Positions 9,472-19,401 of a stretch of DNA of 64,000 nt are shown here, piece after piece. The translations under genes and the position numbers were made by a program. The stretch spans positions 558,001-622,000 of the forward strand of contig NZ_KK211217.1 in NCBI RefSeq assembly GCF_000621165.1, in the 5' to 3' direction. Positions within the stretch are counted from its first letter, which is position 1. Each line of letters starts with the position of its first letter. The notes below the pieces were generated by a model. That model was given only the letters and a program-made list of their open reading frames with translations. It searched no databases and had not been told where the DNA came from. The stretch is from Enterovibrio calviensis DSM 14347 (GTDB taxonomy: Bacteria > Pseudomonadota > Gammaproteobacteria > Enterobacterales > Vibrionaceae).

Positions 9472-11271
9472 GTGCCAACGTCCAATTCATCTTCCCCTCA
9501 AAGTACGCGTTCTGTTTTGACATGGATTGCGAGCTTTCTTGCGCCTTACCGTTCGCGTGTTATTGGCGCGGTTATCTTCCTCATGCTCGGATCCCTCAGC
9601 TGGCTTGCGCTAGGCCAAGGCGTCAAGCTCATTGTTGATGATGGGTTCCTGACGGGTAACGCTTCGCGCCTCGATCAGATGATGCTGGTGATTCTCGCCA
9701 TTACCTTTGTCAGCGGTATTGCGACCTTCTTCCGTTTTTACCTGATGAGTTGGTTGGGCGAGCGAGTCAGTGCGGATATTCGCATTAAGGTCTATCAACA
9801 ACTTCTGCATTTATCCCCGACGTTTTACGCCAAAGAGCGCACGGGCGAAGTGATCAGCCGATTTACGGCAGATACAACGCTACTTCAAACCGTGGTGGGG
9901 TCGAGTCTGTCGATGGCACTGCGATCGGCGGTGTCCGTCACGGGTGGCTTGATCATGATGGCAGTCACCAGCCTGACGCTAACGGGGTTGGTGCTGCTGG
10001 CTGTGCCTGTCGTGCTGGTTCCTATTGGTGTGTTGGGGCGTAAAGTGCGCCAGTTAGCCAGAGTCAGCCAAGACAAAGTGGCTGATCTCGGCTCGCACGT
10101 TGATGAGACCCTTCACGAAATACGTACGGTTCAATCTTACGGCCATGAAGAGGCCGATTCGGTGCATTTTTCTTCTCGGGTTGAAGCTGTCATGGATGCT
10201 GCGAGATTACGTATTCGTTATCGTGCCTCTTTAATGGCTTCTGTGGTACTGCTCAGTATTGTCGCGATCATTCTTGTGACTTGGGTTGGGGCATTAAACG
10301 TACTGGATGGTTCGCTGACAGCGGGCCAGCTATCCGCTTTTATGTTTTATGCCTTGCTAGTAGCTGGGGGCGTGGCCACCATCAGTGAAGTCATTGGTGA
10401 CATTCAACGCGCGGCGGGCGCAACGGAGCGCTTGATAGAGCTTTCGCGTATGCAATCTGATATTAAAGACCCGGAATCACCCGTCGATTTTCCCGCTCAT
10501 TCGAAAGGCAACGTGACCTTCTCTGATGTTTCATTTACTTACCCGGGTGATGACAATCTTCCTGTCTTTTCGTCGTTATCGTTTGATGTAAAAGCCGGTG
10601 AGCGAGTCGCCTTAGTTGGGCCGAGTGGGGCAGGGAAAAGCTCAGTGTTTACTTTGCTTCAGCGCTTTTTCGACATTCAACAAGGTCAAACCTTGTTAGA
10701 TGGCGTTCCGATCAAAGATATGTCGTTAAAGACGCTTCGTGATCAGTTTGCATTGGTGCCACAAGAGTCAGTGATCTTCGCAACTAACGTCTTAGAAAAC
10801 GTGCGCTATGGCGCGCCAGAGGCGAGTGAAGAAAAAGTGATTGAAGCGTGCAAAGCGGCACGTGCTCATGAATTTATTGAAGCCTTACCTCACGGTTACC
10901 AAACGGAATTGGGTGAACGGGGTGTGCGTTTGTCTGGTGGACAGAAACAGCGCATTTCGATTGCTCGCGCCATCTTGGCGGACCGTCCTATTTTGCTGTT
11001 GGATGAAGCAACCAGCGCATTGGATGCGGTGAGTGAACATCAGGTCAAACAAGCATTGGATACCTTGATGGATGGGAAGACTTCGTTAGTGATTGCTCAC
11101 CGCCTCGCTACTGTGGTGAATGCTGACCGTATTTTGGTACTCGATGATGGGCAGTTGGTGGCAAGTGGTTCTCATCAAGAGTTAATGGAAACTAACGCCT
11201 TGTACCGTGAGTTTGCGTCGCTGCAACTTGTTGCTTCAGAAGCGAACGTGATATCGCAGTCTGCGAGCTAG
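9472..11271 (+). CDS. ABC exporter, fused membrane and ATPase domains
   Basis: A 599-residue half-transporter of the MsbA-like/multidrug exporter type. An N-terminal six-helix membrane domain spans about residues 20-310. The C-terminal ATPase carries Walker A GPSGAGKSS near 383, the Q-loop VPQESVIF, the signature LSGGQKQR, Walker B ILLLDEATSALD and the H-loop IAHRLAT. Start: GTG at 9472 with AGAAAGGA upstream. It would work as a homodimer in the inner membrane, exporting a lipid or drug-like molecule; the substrate cannot be read. It is a single-gene unit in the accessory block between ruvC and ruvA, preceded by repeat half-copies. Confidence 0.92.
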   Translation: MPTSNSSSPQSTRSVLTWIASFLAPYRSRVIGAVIFLMLGSLSWLALGQGVKLIVDDGFLTGNASRLDQMMLVILAITFVSGIATFFRFYLMSWLGERVSADIRIKVYQQLLHLSPTFYAKERTGEVISRFTADTTLLQTVVGSSLSMALRSAVSVTGGLIMMAVTSLTLTGLVLLAVPVVLVPIGVLGRKVRQLARVSQDKVADLGSHVDETLHEIRTVQSYGHEEADSVHFSSRVEAVMDAARLRIRYRASLMASVVLLSIVAIILVTWVGALNVLDGSLTAGQLSAFMFYALLVAGGVATISEVIGDIQRAAGATERLIELSRMQSDIKDPESPVDFPAHSKGNVTFSDVSFTYPGDDNLPVFSSLSFDVKAGERVALVGPSGAGKSSVFTLLQRFFDIQQGQTLLDGVPIKDMSLKTLRDQFALVPQESVIFATNVLENVRYGAPEASEEKVIEACKAARAHEFIEALPHGYQTELGERGVRLSGGQKQRISIARAILADRPILLLDEATSALDAVSEHQVKQALDTLMDGKTSLVIAHRLATVVNADRILVLDDGQLVASGSHQELMETNALYREFASLQLVASEANVISQSAS

Positions 11272-11484
11272 CTGAACTCAGTATTGTGATGGACAGTAAT
11301 GGTGACTTTTTCGCAATGAGATATGCGCCAGAATGCACTACCGTGACTTTGTTGTATCTTATTGAGTCTTGCAGTAGCGAAGGGCGTGCAGCGTTGGTTT
11401 ATTCCCGCATTGGCACACGATAAATTAGTGGTGACTCGTCATCACTGTTCACGAAACGTTAAGATGAAATACAAGGAAAGTAAC

Positions 11485-11643
11485 ATGAAGAAAATGTTCG
11501 CTATGTTAGCGGTCGTATTTTTTGTCGCGGGTTGTTCGCCGGAAGTTGGCAGTGATGATTGGTGCAAAGAGCTAAAAGAAAAACCAAAAGGTGATTGGTC
11601 CGCCAATGAAGTAACAGATTTCGCAAAGCACTGTGTGTTCTAA
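11485..11643 (+). CDS. Small DUF3012 family lipoprotein
   Basis: 52 residues from the ATG at 11485, chosen because AAGGAAAG lies 4 bases ahead and the sequence then begins MKKMFAMLAVVFFVAGC, a lipoprotein signal with Cys at residue 17. The mature part (SPEVGSDDWCKELKEKPKGD and WSANEVTDFAKHCVF) matches the DUF3012 family, with two further cysteines likely to form a disulfide. DUF3012 has no known function. The longer frame starting at 11362 is not supported by a ribosome site. A terminator follows. Confidence 0.8.
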   Translation: MKKMFAMLAVVFFVAGCSPEVGSDDWCKELKEKPKGDWSANEVTDFAKHCVF

Positions 11644-11666
11644 GCGTGACGTTTTCGGTAATGCAA

Positions 11667-11697
11667 AAGGTAGGGTTTTTATCCTGCCTTTTTTTAT
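11667..11697 (+). terminator. Terminator after DUF3012 gene
   Basis: AGGTAGG/CCTGCCT stem (one G-T pair) with a GTTTTTA-type loop, followed by a run of seven T. Confidence 0.7.
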
Positions 11698-11890
11698 TTT
11701 CCCGCCCCGATTTTTTTGATTAGAACGCGTTTGATTAGAGCGCGATACAGACCTGTAATAGCCCCGAACACAGATTGAGACTCTACTGATAACAGAGTCA
11801 TTAAATTTGATGTTTAGTGATCGTGAATGCGGTTAACCCCGTTACAACCTAGAACCGTGTCCCCCTATGACACAGATTTAGGAGGCGAGA

Positions 11891-13330
11891 ATGTCAGAAC
11901 TCGCGATAGACCTTGCTCGGATACAATTCGCATTTACTGTGTCCTTTCACATTATCTTCCCCGCCTTTTCTATTGGGCTTGCCAGTTACATCACTGTGCT
12001 TGAAGCGCTGCACCTAAAAACCCGCGACCACCAATATCTCGAACTATCAAAATATTGGACCAAGATTTTCGCGGTGACCTTCGGCATGGGGGTCGTCAGC
12101 GGCATTGTCATGAGCTATCAATTCGGCACCAACTGGGGCGTATTCTCTGACAAAACTGGCCCAGTACTCGGCCCCTTAATGGGGTATGAAGTGCTAACGG
12201 CATTCTTCTTAGAAGCGGGCTTTCTCGGCATCATGTTATTTGGTCGAAATCGGGTGGGGGAAAAGCTGCACTTTCTGGCGACCGCCACTGTCGCTTTCGG
12301 CACATTACTTTCGGCGACATGGATTCTTGCGGTGAACAGCTGGATGCAAACGCCAGCTGGATTTGCCTATAACGAGCTGGGCCAATTCGTTGTGACTTCT
12401 TGGTATGAGGTGATTTTCAACCCTTCCTTTCCGTATCGACTAGTTCATATGGTTATCGCCGCGTATTTGACCACTGCCTTTGTTGTTGCTGGCGTAGGGG
12501 CGTGGCATCTGTTGAAGGCGCCGCACAATGCATTAGCGCGTGTCAGCTTTTCTATGGGCATGTGGATGGCGGTACTGGTGACACCGATTCAAATCGTCGC
12601 CGGTGATTTGCATGGGTTGAACACGTTAGAACACCAGCCAATGAAAGTGGCGGCGATGGAAGGCCATTTCGACACGCAAAAAGGCGCACCACTGATTCTG
12701 TTCGGCTTGCCCAATGAGGAAACAGAAACTATCGATTACAAGGTCGCGATTCCCTACCTCGGCAGCCTTATTCTGACACACAAAATTGACGGTGAGATCA
12801 AAGGCCTGAAGTCGGTACCCAAAGAGGAAAGGCCGCCAGTCGCCATCGTCTTTTGGAGCTTTCGTATTATGGTGGCAATTGGCTTTTTGATGCTGACGAT
12901 TGGTGTGATTTCGGTGTGGTTGAGACGCAAGAAAACCTTGTATGAAACGCCTTGGTTTTTGAAACTCTGTGTGTGGAGTGCACCGTGCGGGTTTGTTGCA
13001 TTGTTGTCAGGCTGGATCACCACCGAAGTAGGGCGGCAGCCATATACGGTATATGGACTCCTCACCACGGCAGAATCTGTGTCTCCGATCGATGCCAGTG
13101 CGGTCGGTACGTCTTTGGCTGTGTTTGTGGTGGTGTATTTCGCGATTTTTGGGGCGGGTATCTATTACTTACTCAAACTCATGCGCAAATCCCCGAGCAA
13201 GTATGAACAGGACATGGATGTACGTGTGGTGACACGTTTGTCACATGGGCAACTAGGTAAGGATAAAGACGGTAATCCTCTTGCTGCTCCCCTAGGGCCT
13301 GAGAATCCACATTCAGGAGGGGAGAGATAA
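11891..13330 (+). CDS. cioA: Cyanide-insensitive-type bd quinol oxidase subunit I
   Basis: Haem-binding subunit of a cytochrome bd-type oxidase that passes electrons from quinol to oxygen in the inner membrane. 479 residues, shorter than the CydA at 16649 (528) because the periplasmic Q-loop is short, which marks the CIO class. Key features: His20 in FTVSFHIIF (high-spin haem ligand), the second His in VHMVIAAY, Met in [10 protein letters not shown], and the GWITTEVGRQPYTVYG motif. A strong AGGAGG site lies 5 bases before the ATG. The stop codon overlaps the cioB start, so the two are translationally coupled. CIO oxidases are associated with cyanide, sulfide or nitrosative tolerance in other bacteria; that is inference here. 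Confidence 0.93.
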   Translation: MSELAIDLARIQFAFTVSFHIIFPAFSIGLASYITVLEALHLKTRDHQYLELSKYWTKIFAVTFGMGVVSGIVMSYQFGTNWGVFSDKTGPVLGPLMGYEVLTAFFLEAGFLGIMLFGRNRVGEKLHFLATATVAFGTLLSATWILAVNSWMQTPAGFAYNELGQFVVTSWYEVIFNPSFPYRLVHMVIAAYLTTAFVVAGVGAWHLLKAPHNALARVSFSMGMWMAVLVTPIQIVAGDLHGLNTLEHQPMKVAAMEGHFDTQKGAPLILFGLPNEETETIDYKVAIPYLGSLILTHKIDGEIKGLKSVPKEERPPVAIVFWSFRIMVAIGFLMLTIGVISVWLRRKKTLYETPWFLKLCVWSAPCGFVALLSGWITTEVGRQPYTVYGLLTTAESVSPIDASAVGTSLAVFVVVYFAIFGAGIYYLLKLMRKSPSKYEQDMDVRVVTRLSHGQLGKDKDGNPLAAPLGPENPHSGGER

Positions 13331-14328
13331 TGGATTATGCATTGCTTTGGGCTGGCATTATCGCCATTGCCGTTCTTCTCTACGTCATCCTGGATGGATT
13401 CGATTTGGGTGTGGGCATCTTGTTCCCCACACTGAACGGTTCAGAAAAAGACGCCGCCATGAATTCCATCGCACCCATCTGGGATGGCAATGAAACATGG
13501 CTAGTGCTGGGCGGTGGCGGCCTGTTTGCCGTTTTTCCCCTCGCGTATTCCGTCATCATGCCCGCAGTGTACGCCCCCATTATTGCTATGTTGATTGGGC
13601 TTATTTTCCGCGGCGTTGCATTTGAATATCGCTATCGCACCAAGGCAGGACGCTACCTGTGGGATTGGTCGTTCTTTGGCGGTTCGTTCGTCGCGACGTT
13701 CTCTCAAGGCATGATCCTCGGGGCGTTATTGCAGGGCATTAGCGTAGAGGGCAGGCAATATGCAGGTGGTTGGTTTGATTGGTTAACACCTTTCACCGTA
13801 TTTTGCGGTGTCGCCGTGACCTTTGGTTACACTCTGCTAGGTGGATGTTGGTTGCTGATCAAGACATCGGGTTCGATCGAACAGAAGCTCTATGCCCGGT
13901 GCAAAAAACTGACCTTGGCATTTCTTGGTTCGGTCGGGCTAGTCAGCATTTGGCTCCCGTTTATCTCTCAAGAGATCGCAGCACGTTGGTTTACCTTCCC
14001 TAACGCCGCTGCATTCTTCCTGATTCCCATCATCTCAGCGTTTGCGGCGTTTAAACTGTGGCGCTCGCTGCACAGCGAAAAACCACTCAGCGCCTACTGT
14101 TGGACCTTGGTCATTTACCTCATGGCATTTGCAGGTTTTGCCATCAGTATCTTCCCGTACATGGTGCCAAGAGCCTTTACCTTGTGGGAGGCAGCAGCGC
14201 CAGAAAATAGCCTCAAGTTCTTGTTTGCTGGCGCGGCGTTTTTGCTGCCCATCATCATGATTTATACCGCGTACTCATACTGGGTGTTCCGTGGAAAAGT
14301 GAAAGCAGACGAGGGATACCATGAGTAA
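13330..14328 (+). CDS. cioB: Cyanide-insensitive-type bd quinol oxidase subunit II
   Basis: Membrane partner of CioA, 332 residues, near the usual 335. It begins MDYALLWAGIIAIAVLLYVILDGFDLGVG, the subunit II hallmark (DGFDLGVG), followed by MNSIAPIWDGNETWLVLGGG, another conserved stretch of the family. Around eight transmembrane segments are visible. The start overlaps the cioA stop by one base, and its end overlaps the small DUF2474 gene by 8 bases, so all three are one transcription and translation unit. Confidence 0.94.
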   Translation: MDYALLWAGIIAIAVLLYVILDGFDLGVGILFPTLNGSEKDAAMNSIAPIWDGNETWLVLGGGGLFAVFPLAYSVIMPAVYAPIIAMLIGLIFRGVAFEYRYRTKAGRYLWDWSFFGGSFVATFSQGMILGALLQGISVEGRQYAGGWFDWLTPFTVFCGVAVTFGYTLLGGCWLLIKTSGSIEQKLYARCKKLTLAFLGSVGLVSIWLPFISQEIAARWFTFPNAAAFFLIPIISAFAAFKLWRSLHSEKPLSAYCWTLVIYLMAFAGFAISIFPYMVPRAFTLWEAAAPENSLKFLFAGAAFLLPIIMIYTAYSYWVFRGKVKADEGYHE

Positions 14329-14440
14329 ACAAACAACCTCATTGCTCTGGTTTATCGGCTTATGGCTGGTGGGTGTCATCAGTGTTTCTCTGCTGGCATA
14401 CTTCATTAAGTGGACAATGCGACTGGTGAATTTGGCTTGA
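14321..14440 (+). CDS. DUF2474 small subunit of the CIO oxidase
   Basis: A 39-residue single-helix membrane protein (MSKQTTSLLWFIGLWLVGVI... ending WTMRLVNLA). It overlaps the end of cioB, with a GAGGGA sequence just ahead of the ATG. Position and size match the DUF2474 family, the small proteins encoded after cioAB that are regarded as counterparts of CydX. It probably packs against CioA and stabilises the haems. It is below the size cut-off of ordinary gene callers and easily missed. A Lys/Trp pair near residue 30 sits at the membrane edge. Confidence 0.82.
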   Translation: MSKQTTSLLWFIGLWLVGVISVSLLAYFIKWTMRLVNLA

Positions 14441-14542
14441 TCGCGCTGGCATTTCTGTTGGCGCTTCGGGATTAAAACTGGATATCTATCCAGTTGTTTA
14501 TTATCCTAACGGCAATTAACACCAAAAATACGAGTCCACACT

Positions 14543-15172
14543 GTGATTGGTCGATTACGCGGAATCCTGCTTGAAAAACAACCCCCTGAAATCCTTTTAG
14601 AAGTGAACGGCATTGGCTATGAAGTTAGCATGCCGATGAGTTGCTTTTATGAGCTTCCAGATGCGGGCGAAGAAGCCATTGTCTATACCCACTTTGTGGT
14701 GCGTGAAGATGCCCAGCTGCTTTATGGTTTTAACACAACGGTAGAACGGGCGTTGTTCCGTGAAGTGATCAAAGCCAACGGTGTTGGGCCTAAATTGGGT
14801 CTCGCGATTTTGTCTGGCATGACAGCGACTCAGTTTGTTGACAGTGTAGAGCGTGAAGACGTATCAACATTGGTGAAAATCCCGGGTGTGGGCAAGAAAA
14901 CGGCCGAGCGTCTGGTCATTGAAATGCGTGATCGTTTGAAGAACTGGCATGCCTTTGATTTACTCACCCCACATGCTGATGCCGCAGCGCGTCGTGACAG
15001 CAGCACAAGCACCGTGGTAGCAGCGTCAACAAACCCTAAAGATGAAGCTATGAGTGCATTGATTGCGCTTGGCTACAAAGCAGCACAAGCTGAGAAAGTC
15101 GTTAAGCAAGTTGCCCACGATGGCATGACCAGCGAAGCCATCATCCGCGACGCACTGCGTTCGATGGTGTAA
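14543..15172 (+). CDS. ruvA: Holliday junction branch-migration protein RuvA
   Basis: Tetrameric junction-binding protein that loads RuvB. 209 residues with an N-terminal OB fold ([20 protein letters not shown]), two helix-hairpin-helix motifs ([14 protein letters not shown] and [18 protein letters not shown] at about 75-125), an acidic/polar linker, and a C-terminal RuvB-contact domain ([13 protein letters not shown]). Start is a GTG at 14543, giving the conserved MIGRL opening. Expression is separated from ruvC by the accessory block, so ruvAB needs its own promoter in the 100 bp after the DUF2474 gene or read-through from cio. Confidence 0.97.
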   Translation: MIGRLRGILLEKQPPEILLEVNGIGYEVSMPMSCFYELPDAGEEAIVYTHFVVREDAQLLYGFNTTVERALFREVIKANGVGPKLGLAILSGMTATQFVDSVEREDVSTLVKIPGVGKKTAERLVIEMRDRLKNWHAFDLLTPHADAAARRDSSTSTVVAASTNPKDEAMSALIALGYKAAQAEKVVKQVAHDGMTSEAIIRDALRSMV

Positions 15173-15185
15173 TGGAGCCGATGAG

Positions 15186-16193
15186 ATGATTGAAGCTGAT
15201 CGCCTAATAAGCTCAGTACCGCCAATGAAAGAAGATGAGATCATTGACCGTGCTATTCGACCTAAGATGTTGGAAGACTACAAAGGTCAGGATCATGTGC
15301 GCAGTCAAATGGAAATCTTTATTCATGCGGCGAGAAAGCGTGAAGAAGCCCTCGACCACTTGCTGATTTTCGGCCCGCCAGGTTTGGGTAAAACCACCTT
15401 AGCTAACATTGTTGCCAATGAGATGGACGTGAACATCCGCACCACCTCAGGCCCAGTGCTTGAAAAAGCGGGTGATTTGGCGGCATTGCTGACGAACCTT
15501 GAACCTCACGATGTACTTTTCATTGATGAAATTCACCGCCTCAGCCCTGTGGTTGAAGAGGTGCTGTATCCAGCGATGGAAGACTATCAACTGGATATTA
15601 TGATCGGTGAAGGGCCTGCTGCTCGTTCCATCAAGATTGATTTGCCGCCGTTCACGCTGGTGGGTGCAACCACCCGCGCTGGTTCACTAACCTCACCACT
15701 GCGGGATCGATTTGGTATCACGCAGCGTCTTGAGTATTACAACGTTGCCGATCTGAAAGGCATTGTTCAACGCAGCGCAAACTGTTTGAACTTGGTAATC
15801 GATGAAGAGGGTGCCTACGAGATTGCGAAACGTGCTCGCGGTACACCGCGTATTGCAAACCGCCTTCTGCGCCGCGTGCGTGATTATGCCGAAGTCAAAG
15901 CCGATGGCGAGATCAATGCCGATATTGCTTCTAAAGCCTTGGACATGTTGGATGTTGATAATCGTGGCTTTGACTACATGGACAGAAAGCTACTGAAATC
16001 GATCATTGAAAAGTTCGATGGCGGCCCAGTGGGTCTTGATAACCTAGCCGCAGCGATTGGTGAAGCCAAAGACACGATAGAAGATGTGTTGGAGCCTTAC
16101 TTGATTCAACAAGGTTATCTGCAACGTACCCCGCGTGGTCGTATTGCCAGTCAACGAGCCTACCTACACTTTGGTTTTGATTTGCCAGAGTAA
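15186..16193 (+). CDS. ruvB: Holliday junction branch-migration ATPase RuvB
   Basis: Hexameric motor driving branch migration with RuvA. 335 residues: Walker [12 protein letters not shown] near residue 63, Walker [13 protein letters not shown], the sensor region [21 protein letters not shown], and a C-terminal winged helix ending [18 protein letters not shown]. It starts 13 bp after ruvA (ATG at 15186; an out-of-frame ATG lies 5 bases earlier). A strong terminator follows. Confidence 0.97.
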   Translation: MIEADRLISSVPPMKEDEIIDRAIRPKMLEDYKGQDHVRSQMEIFIHAARKREEALDHLLIFGPPGLGKTTLANIVANEMDVNIRTTSGPVLEKAGDLAALLTNLEPHDVLFIDEIHRLSPVVEEVLYPAMEDYQLDIMIGEGPAARSIKIDLPPFTLVGATTRAGSLTSPLRDRFGITQRLEYYNVADLKGIVQRSANCLNLVIDEEGAYEIAKRARGTPRIANRLLRRVRDYAEVKADGEINADIASKALDMLDVDNRGFDYMDRKLLKSIIEKFDGGPVGLDNLAAAIGEAKDTIEDVLEPYLIQQGYLQRTPRGRIASQRAYLHFGFDLPE

Positions 16194-16218
16194 GCAACAT
16201 TTTCGCAAACCGACTCTT

Positions 16219-16244
16219 AAGGCCAGCATTTATGCTGGCCTTTT
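16219..16244 (+). terminator. Terminator after ruvB
   Basis: AAGGCCAGCA/TGCTGGCCTT, a 10-bp perfect stem with a TTTA loop, then TTTT. Confidence 0.85.
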
Positions 16245-16381
16245 CTATTGCCGATTTCTTACCTCATACTCTCTAGTGCGCAAAATACGTGCTAGAAATG
16301 TGTGTCTGTTGTGCAATTTAGACGTTGAACTTGATCAGGATCTAACAATGGGTCGATTTGATAAGCCGAAAATTGATTAAT

Positions 16382-16395
16382 TTGACAGCAGTCAA
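16382..16395 (+). promoter_or_regulatory. FNR-like site upstream of cydABX
   Basis: TTGACAGCAGTCAA has the dyad form of an FNR box (TTGAT-N4-ATCAA) with one symmetrical change per half-site. A related imperfect TTGATCAGGATCTAA lies about 50 bp upstream. Oxygen-responsive control of cyd by FNR and ArcA is established in enterics; its use here is inference. Confidence 0.4.
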
Positions 16396-16599
16396 AGAGT
16401 GAAAGGCCCAAATGCTTTGAAGCGACTCCACATAATGATTAGTATTAGCTGTCACTATATTAGGAGTTGCTTAACAAAATCCTAACCAGTGAAAAACATA
16501 CATGCAACATAAAAAAGGAGAGCCGTTCACACGGCTCCCGTAAGGAAGCTCGGTTAAGCGCGTCTCACAAGGCGTGCATGTGTTTAAGCATTTACTTAT

Positions 16600-16634
16600 C
16601 GATACGAAAGTATCGCGCGTCAGTCAGCCTGACG
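16600..16634 (+). promoter_or_regulatory. Two tandem hairpins in the cydA 5' leader
   Basis: Hairpin 1 is CGATAC-GAAA-GTATCG (16600-16615), a GNRA tetraloop. Hairpin 2 is CGTCAG-TCAGC-CTGACG (16618-16634), ending 3 bp before the AAGGAG ribosome site at 16638. Neither is followed by a T run, so they are not terminators; they may protect the mRNA or tune translation. Confidence 0.5.
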
Positions 16635-16648
16635 AGGAAGGAGTTACT

Positions 16649-18235
16649 ATGTTAACTGATATTGTGGATCTGTCGCGGTTCCAATTTGCTCTCACCGCGA
16701 TGTATCACTTCTTATTTGTCCCACTGACTCTGGGTATGGCATTCCTGCTTGCCATTATGGAGTCGCTTTACGTCATGACCGACAAGCAAATCTACAAGGA
16801 CATGACCAAGTTCTGGGGTAAGCTTTTCGGTATCAACTTTGCACTAGGCGTGGCTACAGGCCTAACGATGGAATTCCAGTTTGGTACAAACTGGGCATAC
16901 TACTCTCATTACGTCGGCGACATTTTTGGTGCCCCTCTAGCGATTGAAGCCCTCATGGCTTTCTTCCTCGAATCGACGCTTGTGGGTATGTTCTTCTTTG
17001 GTTGGGACCGTCTGACCAAGCGCCAACACCTTACTGTTACTTGGTTAATGGCTATCGGCTCAAACTTCTCTGCGCTATGGATTCTGGTGGCTAACGGTTG
17101 GATGCAAAACCCAATCGGCGCTGAATTCAATTTCGAAAGCATGCGTATGGAAATGGTGAGCTTTGCTGAAGTGGTCCTTAACCCAGTCGCTCAGGTGAAG
17201 TTTGTACACACCGTTGCTGCGGGTTACACCACAGGTGCGATGTTCGTACTGGGTATCAGTGCTTACTACCTACTGAAAGGCCGTGACCTTGCGTTTGCTC
17301 GCCGTTCATTTGCGATTGCCGCATCGTTTGGTATGGCTGGCATTCTGTCGACAATCATTCTGGGTGATGAATCAGGCTATGAGCTTGGTGACGTACAGCG
17401 CGTTAAGCTTGCAGCGATTGAAGCAGAATGGCACACAGAACCTGCTCCAGCAGCATTTACGCTGTTCGGTTTCCCTAACCAAGAAACCATGGAAACCGAC
17501 TACGCCATCAAAATTCCATACGTGATGGGCATTATTGCTACACGTTCGTTTGATAAAGAAGTGACCGGTTTGCGCGATCTGATCGACGAGCATGAAGTAC
17601 GTATCCGTAACGGTATGATTGCCTACGGTCTGCTTGAGAAACTTCGTTCTGGTGATAAATCTGCTGAGAACGTTGCTGCATTTGACGATGTGAAGAAAGA
17701 TCTGGGCTATGGCTTGTTGCTGAAAGAGCATACCGACAGTGTGGTTGATGCGACAGAAGCGCAAATCAAACAAGCAGCTAAAGATTCAATCCCGCAGGTG
17801 GCTCCATTGTTCTGGAGTTTCCGCATCATGGTGGCTTGTGGCTTCGCAATGCTGTTTATCTTCGGCATGGCGTTCTACCAAACTTGTCGCCAGAAGATCG
17901 ACGAAAAGCCTTGGCTTCTAAAACTGGCGCTGATCGGTATTCCATTGCCTTGGATTGCCTGTGAAGCAGGTTGGTTCGTTGCAGAGTATGGCCGTCAGCC
18001 ATGGGCTGTGGGTGAAATTCTACCGGTACATATGGCGGCATCTAACTTGCCAGCCTCTGAGATTATTACCTCACTGGTTGCGATTGTGCTGTTGTACACC
18101 GTATTCCTTATCGCCGAAGTTTACCTGATGGTTAAGTTCGCACGTAAAGGACCAAGCAGCTTGAAGACAGGCCGTTATCACTTTGAACAGCAAAAGTCTC
18201 CGGAAACGGATCTTGCGCGTCAACTTGAAGCATAA
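16649..18235 (+). CDS. cydA: Cytochrome bd ubiquinol oxidase subunit I
   Basis: Haem-bearing subunit of the canonical high-affinity bd oxidase. 528 residues from the ATG at 16649 (AAGGAG 5 bases ahead; the frame is open 25 codons further but without support). Key positions: His20 in LTAMYHFLF, the second haem His in [11 protein letters not shown], Met in [12 protein letters not shown], and [19 protein letters not shown]. The long Q-loop (about residues 250-390) marks the CydA class, unlike the CioA encoded 5 kb upstream. First gene of cydA-cydB-cydX-ybgE. Confidence 0.97.
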   Translation: MLTDIVDLSRFQFALTAMYHFLFVPLTLGMAFLLAIMESLYVMTDKQIYKDMTKFWGKLFGINFALGVATGLTMEFQFGTNWAYYSHYVGDIFGAPLAIEALMAFFLESTLVGMFFFGWDRLTKRQHLTVTWLMAIGSNFSALWILVANGWMQNPIGAEFNFESMRMEMVSFAEVVLNPVAQVKFVHTVAAGYTTGAMFVLGISAYYLLKGRDLAFARRSFAIAASFGMAGILSTIILGDESGYELGDVQRVKLAAIEAEWHTEPAPAAFTLFGFPNQETMETDYAIKIPYVMGIIATRSFDKEVTGLRDLIDEHEVRIRNGMIAYGLLEKLRSGDKSAENVAAFDDVKKDLGYGLLLKEHTDSVVDATEAQIKQAAKDSIPQVAPLFWSFRIMVACGFAMLFIFGMAFYQTCRQKIDEKPWLLKLALIGIPLPWIACEAGWFVAEYGRQPWAVGEILPVHMAASNLPASEIITSLVAIVLLYTVFLIAEVYLMVKFARKGPSSLKTGRYHFEQQKSPETDLARQLEA

Positions 18236-18249
18236 GGAGAGCTTGAGCG

Positions 18250-19386
18250 ATGTTTGATTACGAAATTCTACGTTTAATCTGGTGGCTACTGATCGGTGTT
18301 CTACTGATCGGTTTCGCCGTGACAGATGGTTTTGACATGGGTGTGGGCGCACTAGTGCCAGTTATCGGTAAAACCGACAACGAACGCCGTGTCATGATTA
18401 ACTCGATTGCCCCACACTGGGATGGCAACCAAGTTTGGTTGATCACCGCAGGTGGTGCATTGTTCGCAGCATGGCCTTTGGTTTATGCCGTGTCTTTTTC
18501 TGGTTTCTACCTAGCGATGATCTTAACGTTGGCGGCACTTTGGTTCCGTCCAATTGGTTTTGATTACCGTTCTAAGATTGAAGACCCACGCTGGCGTAAA
18601 ACCTGGGACTGGGGCATCTTCATCGGTAGCTTCGTTCCACCAATCATCTTTGGTGTGGCGTTTGGTAACTTGCTTCAGGGCGTACCGTTTGAACTAAGTG
18701 AATTCTTGGTTCCAACCTACAGAGGTGGCTTCTTTGGCCTGCTTAACCCATTTGCCATTCTTTGTGGCTTGGTTAGTTTGTTCATGATTCTTACCCAAGG
18801 CGCTACGTACTTGCAGATGAAAACCACTGATGCATTGCACACACGTGCGCGCACTGTGGCGCAAATTACGTCTGTGCTGACTGCGGTATGTTTTGCACTG
18901 GCAGGCGTTTGGGCGCAGAGCATTGAAGGCTATGTGATCATCAGCGAAATCGTGACAAACGCGACGTCTAACCCGCTGAATAAAGAAGTGGTGACTTTAA
19001 CGGGCGCATTGTTCAATAACTTCAACGCTTACCCAATGCTATGGGCTGCACCAGCGTTAGCGGTATTTATGCCACTTCTGGTAGCGGTTTGTGCACGATT
19101 CGAACGTGATGGTTTTGCTTTCTTGTTTAACAGCCTTGCGATTGCGGGCGTTATCTTGACGGCAGGCTTCGCCATGTTCCCATTCGTGATGCCATCAAGC
19201 CTAGTGCCTTCGCACAGCTTGACCATGTGGGATGCTACCTCGAGTGAATTGACACTGAACATCATGACAGGCGTCGCCTTTGTGATGGTGCCAATCATTC
19301 TTGCTTACACCGCTTGGTGTTACTACAAAATGTTTGGTCGTCTGGATGACAAGTTCATCGAAGACAACAAAACCTCACTGTACTAA
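18250..19386 (+). CDS. cydB: Cytochrome bd ubiquinol oxidase subunit II
   Basis: 378 residues, matching the enteric protein (379). The family hallmarks FAVTDGFDMGVGALVP and MINSIAPHWDGNQVWLITAGG are present, and about eight to nine transmembrane helices can be read. It begins 14 bp after cydA with AAGGAGAG ahead of the ATG, and is followed 15 bp later by cydX. Forms the oxidase core with CydA in the inner membrane. Confidence 0.97.
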   Translation: MFDYEILRLIWWLLIGVLLIGFAVTDGFDMGVGALVPVIGKTDNERRVMINSIAPHWDGNQVWLITAGGALFAAWPLVYAVSFSGFYLAMILTLAALWFRPIGFDYRSKIEDPRWRKTWDWGIFIGSFVPPIIFGVAFGNLLQGVPFELSEFLVPTYRGGFFGLLNPFAILCGLVSLFMILTQGATYLQMKTTDALHTRARTVAQITSVLTAVCFALAGVWAQSIEGYVIISEIVTNATSNPLNKEVVTLTGALFNNFNAYPMLWAAPALAVFMPLLVAVCARFERDGFAFLFNSLAIAGVILTAGFAMFPFVMPSSLVPSHSLTMWDATSSELTLNIMTGVAFVMVPIILAYTAWCYYKMFGRLDDKFIEDNKTSLY

Positions 19387-19401
19387 GAGAAGGAGTTAAC
19401 C

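Larger units (their letters stand above)
16245..16648 (+). other. cydA upstream region, about 400 bp without a gene
   Basis: No convincing coding frame. It holds an FNR-like palindrome at 16382-16395, a GAGCCG/CGGCTC hairpin at 16520-16537, and two tandem hairpins just before the cydA ribosome site at 16600-16634. The length and structure suggest a long regulated 5' leader for the cyd operon. Confidence 0.55.
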
